A DNA stretch of 24,881 bases, from the NCBI GenBank assembly GCA_025765595.1, contig JAIVFH010000357.1, positions 1 through 24,881 of the forward strand, read 5' to 3'. Both the position numbers and the translations under genes were made by a program. A model generated the notes under the pieces. That model was given only the letters and a program-made list of their open reading frames with translations, ran no database searches and had not been told where the DNA came from. This document shows positions 1-8,850 of this stretch, one piece after another. Each line of letters begins with the position of its first letter. Within the stretch, counting starts at the first letter, position 1. Source of the stretch: Obelidium mucronatum. Taxonomy: Eukaryota > Chytridiomycota > Chytridiomycetes > Chytridiales > Chytriomycetaceae.

Positions 1-2140
1 CATTTTCCCCAAACTTCTTCAATCGCCTTGACAGCCTGTGGAATAAGGACTTTATCAGGATGATCTGAAGGAGTCTTTTCCAAGATTGCGCGAAGAAGCA
101 ACAAGTAGGAAGCCATTCTAGCAATTGGTTTATGCAAGTATCCGTCCAATTCGTGTTTGATTTCTGCACGGATACCGGATCCGACGTGTGCGTTCTTGTA
201 TTTTAACAAATGAGTTTTACGAGAGATGGGGGATGTGTTGTGCTTTTTTTTTACCGCTAAAAACTCTTTGAATTTTGGGTTCTGTGCCTTTTCCAAGGCA
301 ATATCGTTTCTTGAGTATTCTCTGTTTCCTATTGAAATCTCAGGTGGTTAAGAACAGAGAGAGAGAGTATATAATACACGAAAAAAGAACGGAGAAACCG
401 ACTACGTCGGTATGAAACACTAGGTCGTAAGAACAAAAAAAAAGAAAGGAGACACCGACTGCGTCGGTGGAGTATCGGCGGATTGTAACAAGGAACAAAA
501 AAGAAAGATATATAGTACACGAACGCATTAGGAAACACCGACTACGTCGGTAGGAAACAGAAAGATATAAAGAAAGATATATAATGCACGAAAAAGAAAG
601 AAACACCGACTGCGTCGGTGTGGAACCGCCTTCGGCGGTAAAGAACCGACTACGTCGGTAGGAAACCGCCTTCGGCGGAAGAAAACCGACTACGTCGGTA
701 GTGAACCGCCTTCGGCGGTATGGAACCGACTACGTCGGTAGGACACCGCCTTCGGCGGAAGAAAACCGACTACGTCGGTGGGTAACCGCCTTTGGCGGTA
801 GTGAACCGACTTCGTCGGTGTAGAACCGCCTTCGGCGGAAGGAAACCGACTACGTCGGTGTAGAACCGCCTTCGGCGGTAGTGAACCGACTTCGTCGGTG
901 GAAAACCGCCTTCGGCGGTAAAGAACCGCCTTCGGCGAAAGAAAACCGACTCCGTCGGTACAAGACAAGACAAACCCACCACAATATTCCACATAGACAT
1001 GCAAATCACTGGCACAAGCCAAAAAAACATCACCAATCTTTTCAACAATAAAAGCCTCCTTCTGACGGGCCAAGAGTTTTGCAAGAATCTTTTGATTGAC
1101 AGTCAAGAGATCGGCAGCATTACAAAAGACGACTTTAGCAAAAGTATCGAGACGAAAAGTTTCAATGACATTAGATTCTCTGAGTGGACCAGCATAGAGC
1201 TTGAGACGGACGAAATGAAGGAAAGGGATTTTTTAAGTGAGAAGTTGTTTGATGATGATGGATTACAAAAACATTCTCACCGATTGAATAATCCTGAGTT
1301 CTTCGACATAGTTCTTTTCTGTTTTGATTATGTCGTAGATTGCGTTCTGCCTCTTTTCCTCCTCCTTTGAGACGGACTCCAGCACGTCCTTGGGAACCGT
1401 GTTTGACCACCACAGATCGTCCGCCTTTGCCGATGCAACGCCCTCGAGCAAGTCGCACTCGCTGGCGCACTTCTTTGCCAGGCGCTGGGCCTGGAAGAGC
1501 CGCCGCGGACACGACACGCTGTAGCACAGCGCGTCGAGCGCACACGTCGGCGCGAAGCAGTCCGCGAGCAGCGTGAAGACGCCGCCGGGGATTTCCGTCA
1601 GCACGCCGCCGCGGTTGAGCGTCAGCAGCAGCAGGTCGTTCGTCGACGGCGCGAGACTCGCAGGCGCCGGCGCCAGGCTGCCCGCCGAGCGCACGTCGAG
1701 CGCCGCGTCGTCCTGCATCTTGTACCTGTGTTAAGAGTGTTTCGTACGCTGTGTCAGCCACTCTAGTCCGACGCAAAAAGCCGCTTACAGATCGGCCGTG
1801 TCCCGCAGTCGCTGGTTCGAGAACGCAACGTCAAAGATGAACCCCTGCGAGTCGAGACTCCGTCCGAGAACAAGCGCCAGGTTTCGGTCCGTTGACGAGA
1901 TCAGAAACGCGATCGTGTCCTGCGTGTGTTGTTTGTTGTTTGTTGTTGTTTGTTGTTTGTTGTTTGTTGTGTTTGCTGTCTCTTCAAATACACTTCAGCA
2001 CAACTGACCACTGCCTCTGACCCAAGGAAGCACCGCTGGTACTCTACTCCATCCCGGATATGCGTTGCCAAAGGAACTCGCTGGCGGAAGGCGATCGCAA
2101 TGTGACTGAGAAACGCCGGATAGACATAGCCTGAACTCAT
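1..2140 (-). CDS. Rom2-type Rho guanine-nucleotide exchange factor (DEP-DH), 3' part outside window
   Basis: Predicted to load GTP onto a Rho1-class GTPase at the cell cortex, the cell-wall integrity branch in fungi. Six exons join in frame: 2140-2009, 1919-1789, 1725-1281, 1199-980, 328-255 and 194-1, continuing left. Exons 1-2 encode a fungal RhoGEF DEP domain (THIRDGVEYQ, then STDRNLALVLGRSLDSQGF). Exon 3 ends in the DH start (KRQNAIYDIIKTEKNYVEEL). Exon 4 gives DH helices and YVEYCG, exon 5 NPKFKEFLA, exon 6 the hallmark ELDGYLHKPIARMASYLLLL and KTPSDHPDK. PH and CNH domains, expected in this family, would lie beyond the window. The start at 2140 is unusually close to the DEP; family members normally have a long N-terminal region, but the upstream gene ends only 77 bp away. 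The intron between exons 4 and 5 is 651 bp and holds the hairpin array. Exon 3 is much more GC-rich than the DH exons. Family call is firm; the exact start is not. Confidence 0.9.
397..551. repeat. Three outlying hairpins, each behind an AT-rich leader
   Basis: Perfect palindromes of the form ACCGAC-N3-GTCGGT lie at 397-411, 454-468 and 537-551, left of the main array and in the same intron. Those at 397 and 537, and the first array unit at 605, are each preceded by a similar AT-rich leader (near 364-390, 503-532 and 572-600) containing tatata-t-cacgaa. Leader plus hairpin is therefore a longer, dispersed repeat. Confidence 0.85.
605..959. repeat. Array of 18 short palindromes at exact 20-bp pitch (RhoGEF intron)
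   Basis: Units begin at 605, 625, 645 and every 20 bp to 945. Each is a 15-bp inverted repeat with a 6-bp stem and 3-nt loop, followed by a 5-nt purine-rich spacer. Two stem types alternate: ACCGAC-N3-GTCGGT and ACCGCC-N3-GGCGGT. They differ by an A-T to C-G change at the same stem pair, so the stem is kept. Alternation is regular from 605 to 905; 925 repeats the second type with a damaged right arm, and 945 returns to the first. Loops are TNC on the plus strand (GNA on the transcribed RhoGEF sense strand), except TTT at 785. The array lies wholly in the intron between two DH-domain exons. An alternative description is a 40-bp minisatellite made of two palindromes. No cas-like gene or unique spacers are present. 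Confidence 0.95.
1926..1974. repeat. TTG/TTTG microsatellite in RhoGEF intron 1
   Basis: A run of ttg and tttg units fills most of the intron between the two DEP-coding exons (intron 1920-2008). On the gene's sense strand it reads as CAA/CAAA units just before the acceptor cacgcag. It has no coding role in the spliced model. Confidence 0.8.
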
Positions 2141-2217
2141 CTAATGAGCGATTTTGTCAAAAAATTCAGAAATTCAAATAGCCGAAGAAGAAATGGGATA
2201 CTCTTTTCTTCATCTTT

Positions 2218-3328
2218 TTATGATTTAATGGTCAAGTGCCAGTCAGTTTGCGACTGCAATTCACTCGCTTGTACAGCCACTGCCGCCTCAGGAGTAGGTA
2301 TTGTCACCCCTCTGTTTCTCTCTCCTGTAGAAGACGTTGATGATGTGCTGTAGGCACAGTGAGCATTCATGGTCCCAGCCTCCAATAACTGATCAAGATT
2401 CAAACATCGCGCCACAACATATATCTGAATATTCCATGTCATGTAATACCAAAACAAGTTTTCCATATACGAATTGGCATACATGACGATCCCACTTGCT
2501 GCCACAACGCACACTGAACGAAGTACTAATTATGTTTTTTTTTAAAATATGGTGAATCAGATGTTATGCTTTTTCACACTGCATTTAATGCATTTTTACT
2601 AAGAGATACTGACGCGTTCTTTGAATCATGGTTTGGATGTACCTCGAGCTCAAACTGAATCGTTTGAATGAAATCACGAGAACTGCAAGTGTTGCAAAGC
2701 AATCACTCAGAATATCGGTGCTATTGTATCCAAGCCCGGTCACTGGATCCTGCACATAATAGCATACTTGATTGTTTGTATCCCAATATCCATGAGATTG
2801 AATTAAATCTGCTATCGCCCATCCAATGCGGTTGGTTACAATCAAGCTGACGCATTTTAGCACACATTTATCCCGATTGGAAATGTAATAGCATTTGTAT
2901 AATACCAAGCAATCTATAAAAAAATGTAGATAATAAATCTATACCATTAAAAAAAAAAAAAAAGAAACTGCGGAAAGTATACCAAAGGATACAATAAACA
3001 AGTGACTGCAAAAGTTGGAGAAAAAGTTGGTTGGGATACACCAATCCTGGTTCATGGGTCCAACCAGAACAATAAACGAAGCAACGTATCCAAGCGCTCC
3101 GATATTTCCCAGGATGGTCAAACTGGCCACAATATGAACCTTTTTCTCGCGTTTTCGATTCTTTTGATCAGATACAAGTTTGGCAATAACGGCAATCAGA
3201 CCACCGAAACACACTTCAATGGCTAATCCGCTTATAATATTCAAGAGAAAGAGCTCGTTTAGTGTGGTTCCGCTGCCGACTGTTTGGTTGGCTGCATCGG
3301 GGGGGATTGACTGCAAAAAGAGTTCCAT
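2218..3328 (-). CDS. Orphan polytopic membrane protein, about seven predicted helices
   Basis: No family recognised. Three exons join in frame (3328-2983, 2913-2614, 2513-2218), giving about 313 aa. The introns are 69 and 100 bp; the second uses the donor GTCAGT. Hydrophobic helices are visible at roughly residues 28-50, 66-90, 103-122, 133-152, 184-201, 216-234 and 235-250. A short N-terminus carries an NQT glycosylation site, a basic loop (KNRKREKK) follows helix 1, and the C-terminal tail is Ser/Thr-rich and hydrophilic. C97 and C166 are placed to form an extracellular disulfide. This layout resembles a seven-helix receptor with the N-terminus outside, but no GPCR signature (DRY, NPxxY) is seen, so receptor function is only a guess. 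It is divergent from the plus-strand gene at 3499, with 170 bp between starts, and ends 77 bp before the RhoGEF start. Confidence 0.7.
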
Positions 3329-3498
3329 AATGGGTCGTGTGCAAGATTTACATTGCGAAAAAAAAAGGATTTGAAAGGTTGAGCCTTTGCTCACTGGAGA
3401 CAAAAATGTAGCTGGTTGAAAACATTTTGTGTTTGTGTTGCGGGGGCTGAAAGACAATCAATTTTAAGTGATTCAAAAAAACAACAACCAAGAATTGA

Positions 3499-4506
3499 AT
3501 GCCAGACCCACAACCGCCGCCAACATACACAGAAACACCAGAATCAGCGCCAACATACTCTCATGCATTGATTGAATGGCCACAGACAGTCTTCTTTGCT
3601 CGATCTGCAAGTGATGCATCGCTTGTCCAAGTCTTTCAACAGTCAAATGCGTCAAAGATTGCGAGTGTGCAAGTTTCCAGCTTGCCGCCCCACGACTATG
3701 TTCGATTCAATGACTCGATTCAGCCCTACATTGGCAGTAGCAGTGGTTGCAGTGTTCAGGACCACCGAATGGCATCTGAAACGGTGGACTCCAACTTCTT
3801 GAACAACGGGTTCAGGGCGACTGTTATACTTCCACCCATGAAGCCGGTGCAGAAACCAAACCAAGCGATAAAGACGTATTATCATCCATTAGCTCCTGCG
3901 AATAACCGATTCGAGTATTCAGTGTCTGAGCATTCGACTGGGATTCGGACTCTTGTTCTTGATGTGAATTCCGCGGGACATGTTAGTACGGAGTTTGAAA
4001 TGAATGGGGTCAAGTTTCGGTGGATTCCTGCTGGTGAGGGGGATAAAAGATCCATATTTTCGAAAGTTGTTGGTAGTTTTGGTGGCAGCGGCAGCAGCAG
4101 CAGCAAGGACGCACCAGCCGAGCAAGTTGTGCATCACTTGGAATTCTGTTCAACAGGAGGCGACAAGAAAGCGTGGACAATGGCTGCAAAAGCCACCGTA
4201 ACGCGAACCAAATACTTTAAAAACGGACCGCCACAAACACCATCAGGAGGAAAATTCCTGTTCTCTGAAATTGAACAATCCAGTTTCGGAAGCATTCAAT
4301 TCATGAAGGAAAACATGTTTTGGTACAATTACGACAGTGAAACTCAGTTCGAAGCGATACTTGGGACCTTATGGACAGTGTGGTTGATGGATGCTTTGAA
4401 TAGGGATGGGAGATTGAATTCTGTGTTGGAGTATCGGAAGGTTAAACGGCGCGATGTTTTGAGGGCAGCGAATCTAGATGTAACACTTACTAATATTGGG
4501 CTTTAA
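3499..4506 (+). CDS. Conserved-looking protein of unknown function, intronless, 335 aa
   Basis: A single uninterrupted frame from ATG to TAA. The first 25 residues are Pro/Thr-rich (MPDPQPPPTYTETP), with no signal peptide or membrane helix. The rest looks like a beta-rich globular domain with alternating hydrophobic residues (RTLVLDVNSAGHVSTEFEM, then VKFRWIPAG), broken by a Gly/Ser linker (GGSGSSSSK, about residue 195). It closes with a helix rich in Trp and Leu (AILGTLWTVWLMDAL). The pattern recalls tubby C-like or LURP-one-like folds that sit at membranes, but no diagnostic motif supports this and it is only a suggestion. The lack of introns contrasts with most neighbours. It converges with the VHS-like pseudogene, whose end is 40 bp away. 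Confidence 0.75.
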   Translation: MPDPQPPPTYTETPESAPTYSHALIEWPQTVFFARSASDASLVQVFQQSNASKIASVQVSSLPPHDYVRFNDSIQPYIGSSSGCSVQDHRMASETVDSNFLNNGFRATVILPPMKPVQKPNQAIKTYYHPLAPANNRFEYSVSEHSTGIRTLVLDVNSAGHVSTEFEMNGVKFRWIPAGEGDKRSIFSKVVGSFGGSGSSSSKDAPAEQVVHHLEFCSTGGDKKAWTMAAKATVTRTKYFKNGPPQTPSGGKFLFSEIEQSSFGSIQFMKENMFWYNYDSETQFEAILGTLWTVWLMDALNRDGRLNSVLEYRKVKRRDVLRAANLDVTLTNIGL

Positions 4507-4546
4507 TTGCAAACAATGAATGAAAAAGAAAAAAAAGGCTCTTTTT

Positions 4547-4970
4547 TTATTGATTGGCATGGAAATTTGGTTTGTACGTCTTGAAGTGTATATCCTTTCC
4601 ATCTTTCAAAGATGCCAGAGAGTTCTCTGTTGGCTGTGGGGTTTCCGCCCTTGCTGTTTCGATAGCGTCCAAAGACTCTTTAGTGAATGGGTATTTCGCC
4701 TTCAATAAATTATCTATGAATCGGTTGGACTTGGCAATCGGGTCGCTTGCTTGTTTGTTCAACAAGTCATCTGTAAACCAACGGCGAGCCATTATTGCAA
4801 TATCGCGAAAGCAAACAAACAAGAAAATACTCACAAGTACGGTCAATGTCAATGCCTTGCCAACCCGCGACAATCTTCAACGCCCAGTCAATATTAGCCT
4901 GTGAAACCTCAGGCCGCTCGAACCAGCTCTTGAACAAGTGGGCCCATGCATTCACGAAAATGTTTGGCAA
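4547..4970 (-). pseudogene. 5'-truncated partial copy of the adjacent VHS-domain gene
   Basis: Two exon remnants, 4970-4836 and 4770-4547, match the last part of exon 3 and all of exon 4 of the VHS gene at 5235-6167. Shared stretches include WFERPEVSQANID, ALKIVAGWQG, DLLNKQA-DPIAK and KAKYPFTKESLD, and the end HFKTYKPNFHA. The intron lies at the same position and phase (donor GTGAGT in both). The first half of the VHS domain and the two 5' exons are absent. Just upstream (about 4971-5030) faint similarity seems to continue, with a T-run insertion and a lost base that break the frame. The remaining frame is open with many conservative changes, so the duplication is not very recent. A short functional gene with an unrecognised 5' exon is an alternative. 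Confidence 0.75.
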
Positions 4971-5234
4971 TTAAAAAAAGCGGTAGATGGGGAATTTGAA
5001 TATCCAAGTTCGAAATGCCACATGATTTTTGTTTTTGATACAGCCGAAGTCCGGCAATGAGAGGTCTGACGGACAAGCGGTTTTATTTTTGATTTGAGTT
5101 GAGAAGTGGACTATTTCAAGCCGTCATGTATCCCGTCTCCACTTGTCGCACATGTTGGTTGAATAAATCACGGACGGTTCCTCATGTGGATTCCACACGA
5201 AAAGAAGAATAAAGATACTCTGTGTTTATTTCAA

Positions 5235-6167
5235 TCAGACGGCATGGAAATTCGGCTTATAAGTCTTGAAGTGCGTATCCCTTCCATCGTTTAGGATGCT
5301 TGCACCCTCATGCATAAACTCCTTGCCAGACATGACATTCTTTCCAGCTTGGAGTTTGGCAACTCTCACAGCTTCGATACCATCCAATGACTCTTTTGTG
5401 AATGGGTATTTTGCCTTCACCAAGTTGTCAAAGAAACGATTGGTCTTGGCGATGGGGTCGGGGGCTTGCTTGTTCAACAAGTCGACTGAAGAAATTGTAT
5501 CGAGATTAAGCACCACACAGAATACCAACACAAAAAAAATGGCAGATTTAACTCACAGGTACGGTCGATTTCAAGGCCCTGCCATCCAGCAACAATCTTG
5601 AGAGCCAAATCGATGTTTGCCTGAGAGACTTCAGGGCGTTCAAACCAATTCCGAAACAAATGGAGGCAAATCGACCAAGTATTGACAAAAATGATGCCGC
5701 AGTTGCGGTATAAGATGTCGAGTAAAACGAGGGTGTGGTGCACTCGAACTTGGTCGTTGGAGTAGAGTTTGTGGTGGATTGCCCACACAGCTTCCAAAGC
5801 TCCTTTCCCAATCGATGGTGAAGTATAGTGGCTTTTGATCATGTCTGCGATTTCAAAGGCTACTTCGACTGGAACGGCTTCGAGCTGCGGGTTAGTGGCC
5901 ACATCTGAACAACTTGAAGATTGAGTTTCATTGCAATTCAACTACAAGAGCACGCAGCCTTACCGATGATCGCATCTGCAATCTCGCCCTGCGGCCTGGT
6001 ACGCATGTCGCCCACCTGAGCACTACCGCCAGAAGAGCGGAAGCCTGTCTTGGGCAGGTTGTTGACGTCCTGGTTGAGCCAGTTGTTGAACTTTTCCTGT
6101 AGAAGCAGCGGTGAAATTAGCCAAGAAGCATTGCGGATGAGGGGAATCCAACCTTGAAGCCGTTCAT
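5235..6167 (-). CDS. VHS-domain protein, about 248 aa (endosomal or actin-linked trafficking)
   Basis: Four exons join in frame: 6167-6153, 6096-5964, 5904-5557 and 5485-5235. After a short N-terminus, a VHS/ENTH-superfamily domain spans about residues 33-160. It opens with EIADAIIDVATNPQLEAVPV and EVAFEIADMIKS. The typical VHS core HHTLVLLDILYRNCG aligns with the LDxCVxNCG signature of Vps27/GGA/Lsb5-like proteins. VHS domains bind ubiquitin or sorting signals on endosomal cargo. The C-terminal 85 residues (DLLNKQAPDPIAKTNRF onward) are charged and helical. No FYVE, GAT, UIM or SH3 domain was recognised, so it cannot be assigned to a named family member. The first coding exon is only 15 nt. 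Exon 2 is strikingly GC-rich compared with exons 3-4. A truncated copy lies directly downstream. Confidence 0.82.
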
Positions 6168-6387
6168 GTTAAACTTTTGGGGGCGTTGGTGGGTGCTAAA
6201 ATATGTTACTTTTGATTGGTTACACAAAGAGTACAACTGCACAGCGGCAGAGTACATGAATCATCTGACGTATTCTTACGAGATAAACCCACGGTTTGCT
6301 CTGCGTCGCAAAAACAACAATGTCGAATGCTGGAGCACCAAAATGTAAACAATGAAACATTCAGGGGGAAAAAAGTCCCTCTGAATC

Positions 6388-8745
6388 ATGAACAACCAAA
6401 GCATATGGTTCGCGATTTAATTGTTATCCGTTCTGATTATCCTCGGATCAAGCTCGGCAAAGCCGATGAGAGGAGCCGTCCGCACATACACGCGAAAGCC
6501 TCTTGGAGCGGCAACCGTATCAGGAGTGACATACCACAAGGGTCCTTTACTTAAAAATGTTCAAGTATTTACAGTGTTTTATGGAAACGACACACTCTAT
6601 CAAGCCGAAACAAACGCATTTTACAAGTCAGTTACAGCGTCTCCGTTCATGGACAATCTGTCACAATATTCCCAACCTGGATATTCTATTGGTCGTGGAA
6701 ACTTGAGTGTTTCTATTGTGATAAGCAATACAACCAAAAAGAATCCAAATTTCAGTGCGTTGGTTGTATCGTTAGTGAATGGAGGGATAGTTCCGAATCC
6801 AAACCGGGACCATACTTATATCGCGTTCCATGCTGCTCCTTCTATTGATATTGGGGGAGCCTGTACGCTATTTTGCGCATATCATTCATACATGAAAACA
6901 AAATTTGGGGATATTGCATTTGGCGTAATACCAGACCAAGTAAGAGACTTAATCGGCTGCAAAAAATTAAACATTATTTCCCATCCAGCAAGGGAACTGC
7001 CTCAGTTGTGGTCCAACGGCAGACAACACTGATGCTTTTCTCGCAGTCACGGACTCTGCATCTCATGAATTGGCGGAATCAGTTACAGATCCGCACCCAA
7101 ACACTGGCTATGTAGATGCAAATGATGATGAAGTCGGGGATATGTCAGTAAAAATCCAGTAGCTTAATGAATAACCGTAACCTCTCTTAAAAATTATTGC
7201 AGGTGCTGTACAACAGCCGGATATGTTACTGGTGACGATGGAAACACGTTCTTGGTTCAAGGAACGTGGTCGAATCTTATCCAGGGCTGCTGGATTGGAG
7301 TCAGCACAACAACAACTTCCACCACAAGTACAAAATCAAGCACGACTACATCAACAACATCGACTTCTACAACCACGTTTTCAACGTCAACCACAACCAC
7401 TCTGTTGCCAACAACTACTTCAAAGAGTACAACAGTCACGACAACATCTTCAACTACAACGACAACCACACAAACAACGACTACATCCACATCGATTACA
7501 TCAACTACATCAACTACATCTACTCTTGCAACTAAAACTACGTCCTCAACCAGTACCACATCTCAAACCACAACAAGTACAAGTACAACAACAACCAGCA
7601 CGACTACTAGTACGAACTTATTCACACCTTTGAATTCAAATACATATAAAATGTCAATCGCCAACGCGTTGAGTACCACATCGAAAGCGGCGTCAGCTGT
7701 GATTTCATCAAAATCGAATATTTCGCCAACCTCGATCAACACGAGTTTTGTTTCCCAAATACCAATGCAATCATTCACTATAGCAGCTTCTACGATATCG
7801 AAAATCGCAACTGTGTATTCAAGTCCTCTGCTGGCAAGGCTGGGTAGTTCAGTTACTGGGACAAAACTAACAAGTACAATAGCTACCACGTCAAAAATGA
7901 CTGGAACAATATCTATTCCCAAAGCGAGTTCAAGAACTCAGTTAAGCGCTTTCTCTACTTTTTCGATAAGCAAATCTACATGGCTGACAGAATCACCAGT
8001 ATCGAGAGCAACTCTTCCACACTCTTTGCAGCCAGCCACAATAAATAATACATCTTCTTCAACTGCAAGATCTGCAGCATCCTCGACAATAACTACAAGC
8101 TCTATAAAAACGATAGAGAGCGTTTCAAGGGTCATTTCGACGCCTGTAATTGGGAATACACCGGTATCGAAGACTTCAACTGGAACATTATCTAGTTCTG
8201 GAATGTTAGCGAACATGGTAGGATCCTCTCGAACGTTCACAAGTTCTATGGTAGCTACTGCTAGTAACTCTAAAAGTATCACCACGCAACTGTCTTCACG
8301 GACAAGTGCTTTGTTACCGCTTGTAAGCGTTCTCATCAACTCAAGTTTTTCGGCAACAAAATTGGCATCTTTGCAAACAACGCTGGCTTCGTCAATATCA
8401 AGACCTACTCCACCGCAATTGTTTCCTTCGATTTCTATAAAATCCACAGCTTCTTGGAAGAATACAACACAAACGGTGTCACTATTGACAACAAGAGTAA
8501 CTGCTTTAAGCGAATCAAGAGTTTCTCCACCATTAACAACACGTTCGATTCCTTGGACACCAACAACTTCGGGGAGTACTACTGGAACGCGTACATTATT
8601 GGGGACAAATAGCGAGTCATCAAAACCAGCGTTCGCCACAAATTCAAGAACGTCTTCCGCAGCATCAACTTTAAGCATGCAAACTTCTTCGCGCTTTTAT
8701 ATCTCGCCGACAAGAGTATTGAGTGGATCTACAAAAGTGCGCTGA
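6388..8745 (+). CDS. EXORDIUM-like (phosphate-induced) secreted protein with Ser/Thr-rich mucin-like tail
   Basis: Exons 6388-6939, 6989-7143 and 7203-8745 splice in frame (introns of 49 and 59 bp, the second with donor GTCAGT). The N-terminal 270 residues match the EXORDIUM/phosphate-induced-1 family: YHKGPLLKNVQVFTVFYG, then GACTLFCAYHSY, FGVIPDQ, NCLSCGP, SASHELAESVTDP, EVGDMCC and a closing QGCW. The HELxE motif and paired cysteines are typical of fungal members, which are extracellular and linked to the cell wall. From about 7300 to the stop the protein is almost entirely Ser/Thr with Ala, Asn and Lys, like an O-glycosylated stalk; no GPI signal or transmembrane end follows. The 5' end is odd: from ATG 6388 the frame reads a signal peptide (NNQSIWFAI then LLSVLIILGSSSA) interrupted by TAA at 6418-6420. 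The next in-frame ATG (6466) lacks the hydrophobic core. A 44-bp intron removing the stop is possible but would also remove the signal. Confidence 0.85.
7296..7617 (+). repeat. Low-complexity Thr/Ser-coding tract
   Basis: The densest part of the mucin-like stalk: near-continuous ACN and TCN codons encoding Thr and Ser, with ACA/ACT/ACC/ACG mixed rather than a pure repeat. Codon mixing suggests selection on the amino acid run rather than fresh slippage. Shifted frames look deceptively protein-like because every second-position C becomes a third-position C. Confidence 0.85.
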
Positions 8746-8850
8746 AGAAATAGACAGTATAGAGGTCCCCGTGTATTATTCAGCGTATTGAGTGGATCTA
8801 CAAAAGTGCGCTGAATAAATAGACAGTATAGAGGTCCCCGTGTATTATTC
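8716..8850. repeat. 69-bp direct tandem duplication spanning the EXORDIUM stop codon
   Basis: Copy 1 is 8716-8784 and copy 2 begins at 8785. Both contain the last coding codons (GTATTGAGTGGATCTAC through GTGCGCTGA), the stop and the same 3' flank (ccccgtgtattattc). They differ by a G/T change after the stop: copy 1 reads gaagaaat, copy 2 gaataaat, so copy 2 gains an AATAAA polyadenylation-type hexamer. The copies are nearly identical, so the duplication is young. Confidence 0.95.

Noticed and set aside
605..959. CRISPR array
   Set aside because: Units are 15-bp palindromes with 5-nt near-constant spacers, not long repeats with unique spacers. The sequence is a eukaryotic intron and no cas genes are present.
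690..960. Protein-coding repeat ORFs over the hairpin array
   Set aside because: All frames are open simply because the 20-bp unit lacks stops; splice sites and DH-domain continuity show this is intron.
1171..1776. 201-codon Arg/Ala-rich minus-strand ORF
   Set aside because: Off-frame shadow of GC-rich RhoGEF exon 3; the correct frame carries the DH start motif.
6408..6451. A 44-bp intron removing the EXORDIUM stop codon
   Set aside because: It keeps frame and ends in AG, but the donor (GTTCGC) is poor and it would delete the signal-peptide core of a secreted family.
7266..7535. Alternative-frame Asn/Tyr/His-rich protein in the Ser/Thr stalk
   Set aside because: Shifting ACN/TCN codons puts C in the third position and yields AAC/TAC/CAC/ATC codons automatically. 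The true frame continues the EXORDIUM domain.
7257..8678. Long minus-strand Val-rich ORFs
   Set aside because: Reverse complements of Thr/Ser codons (GTN, GAN); shadows of the stalk.
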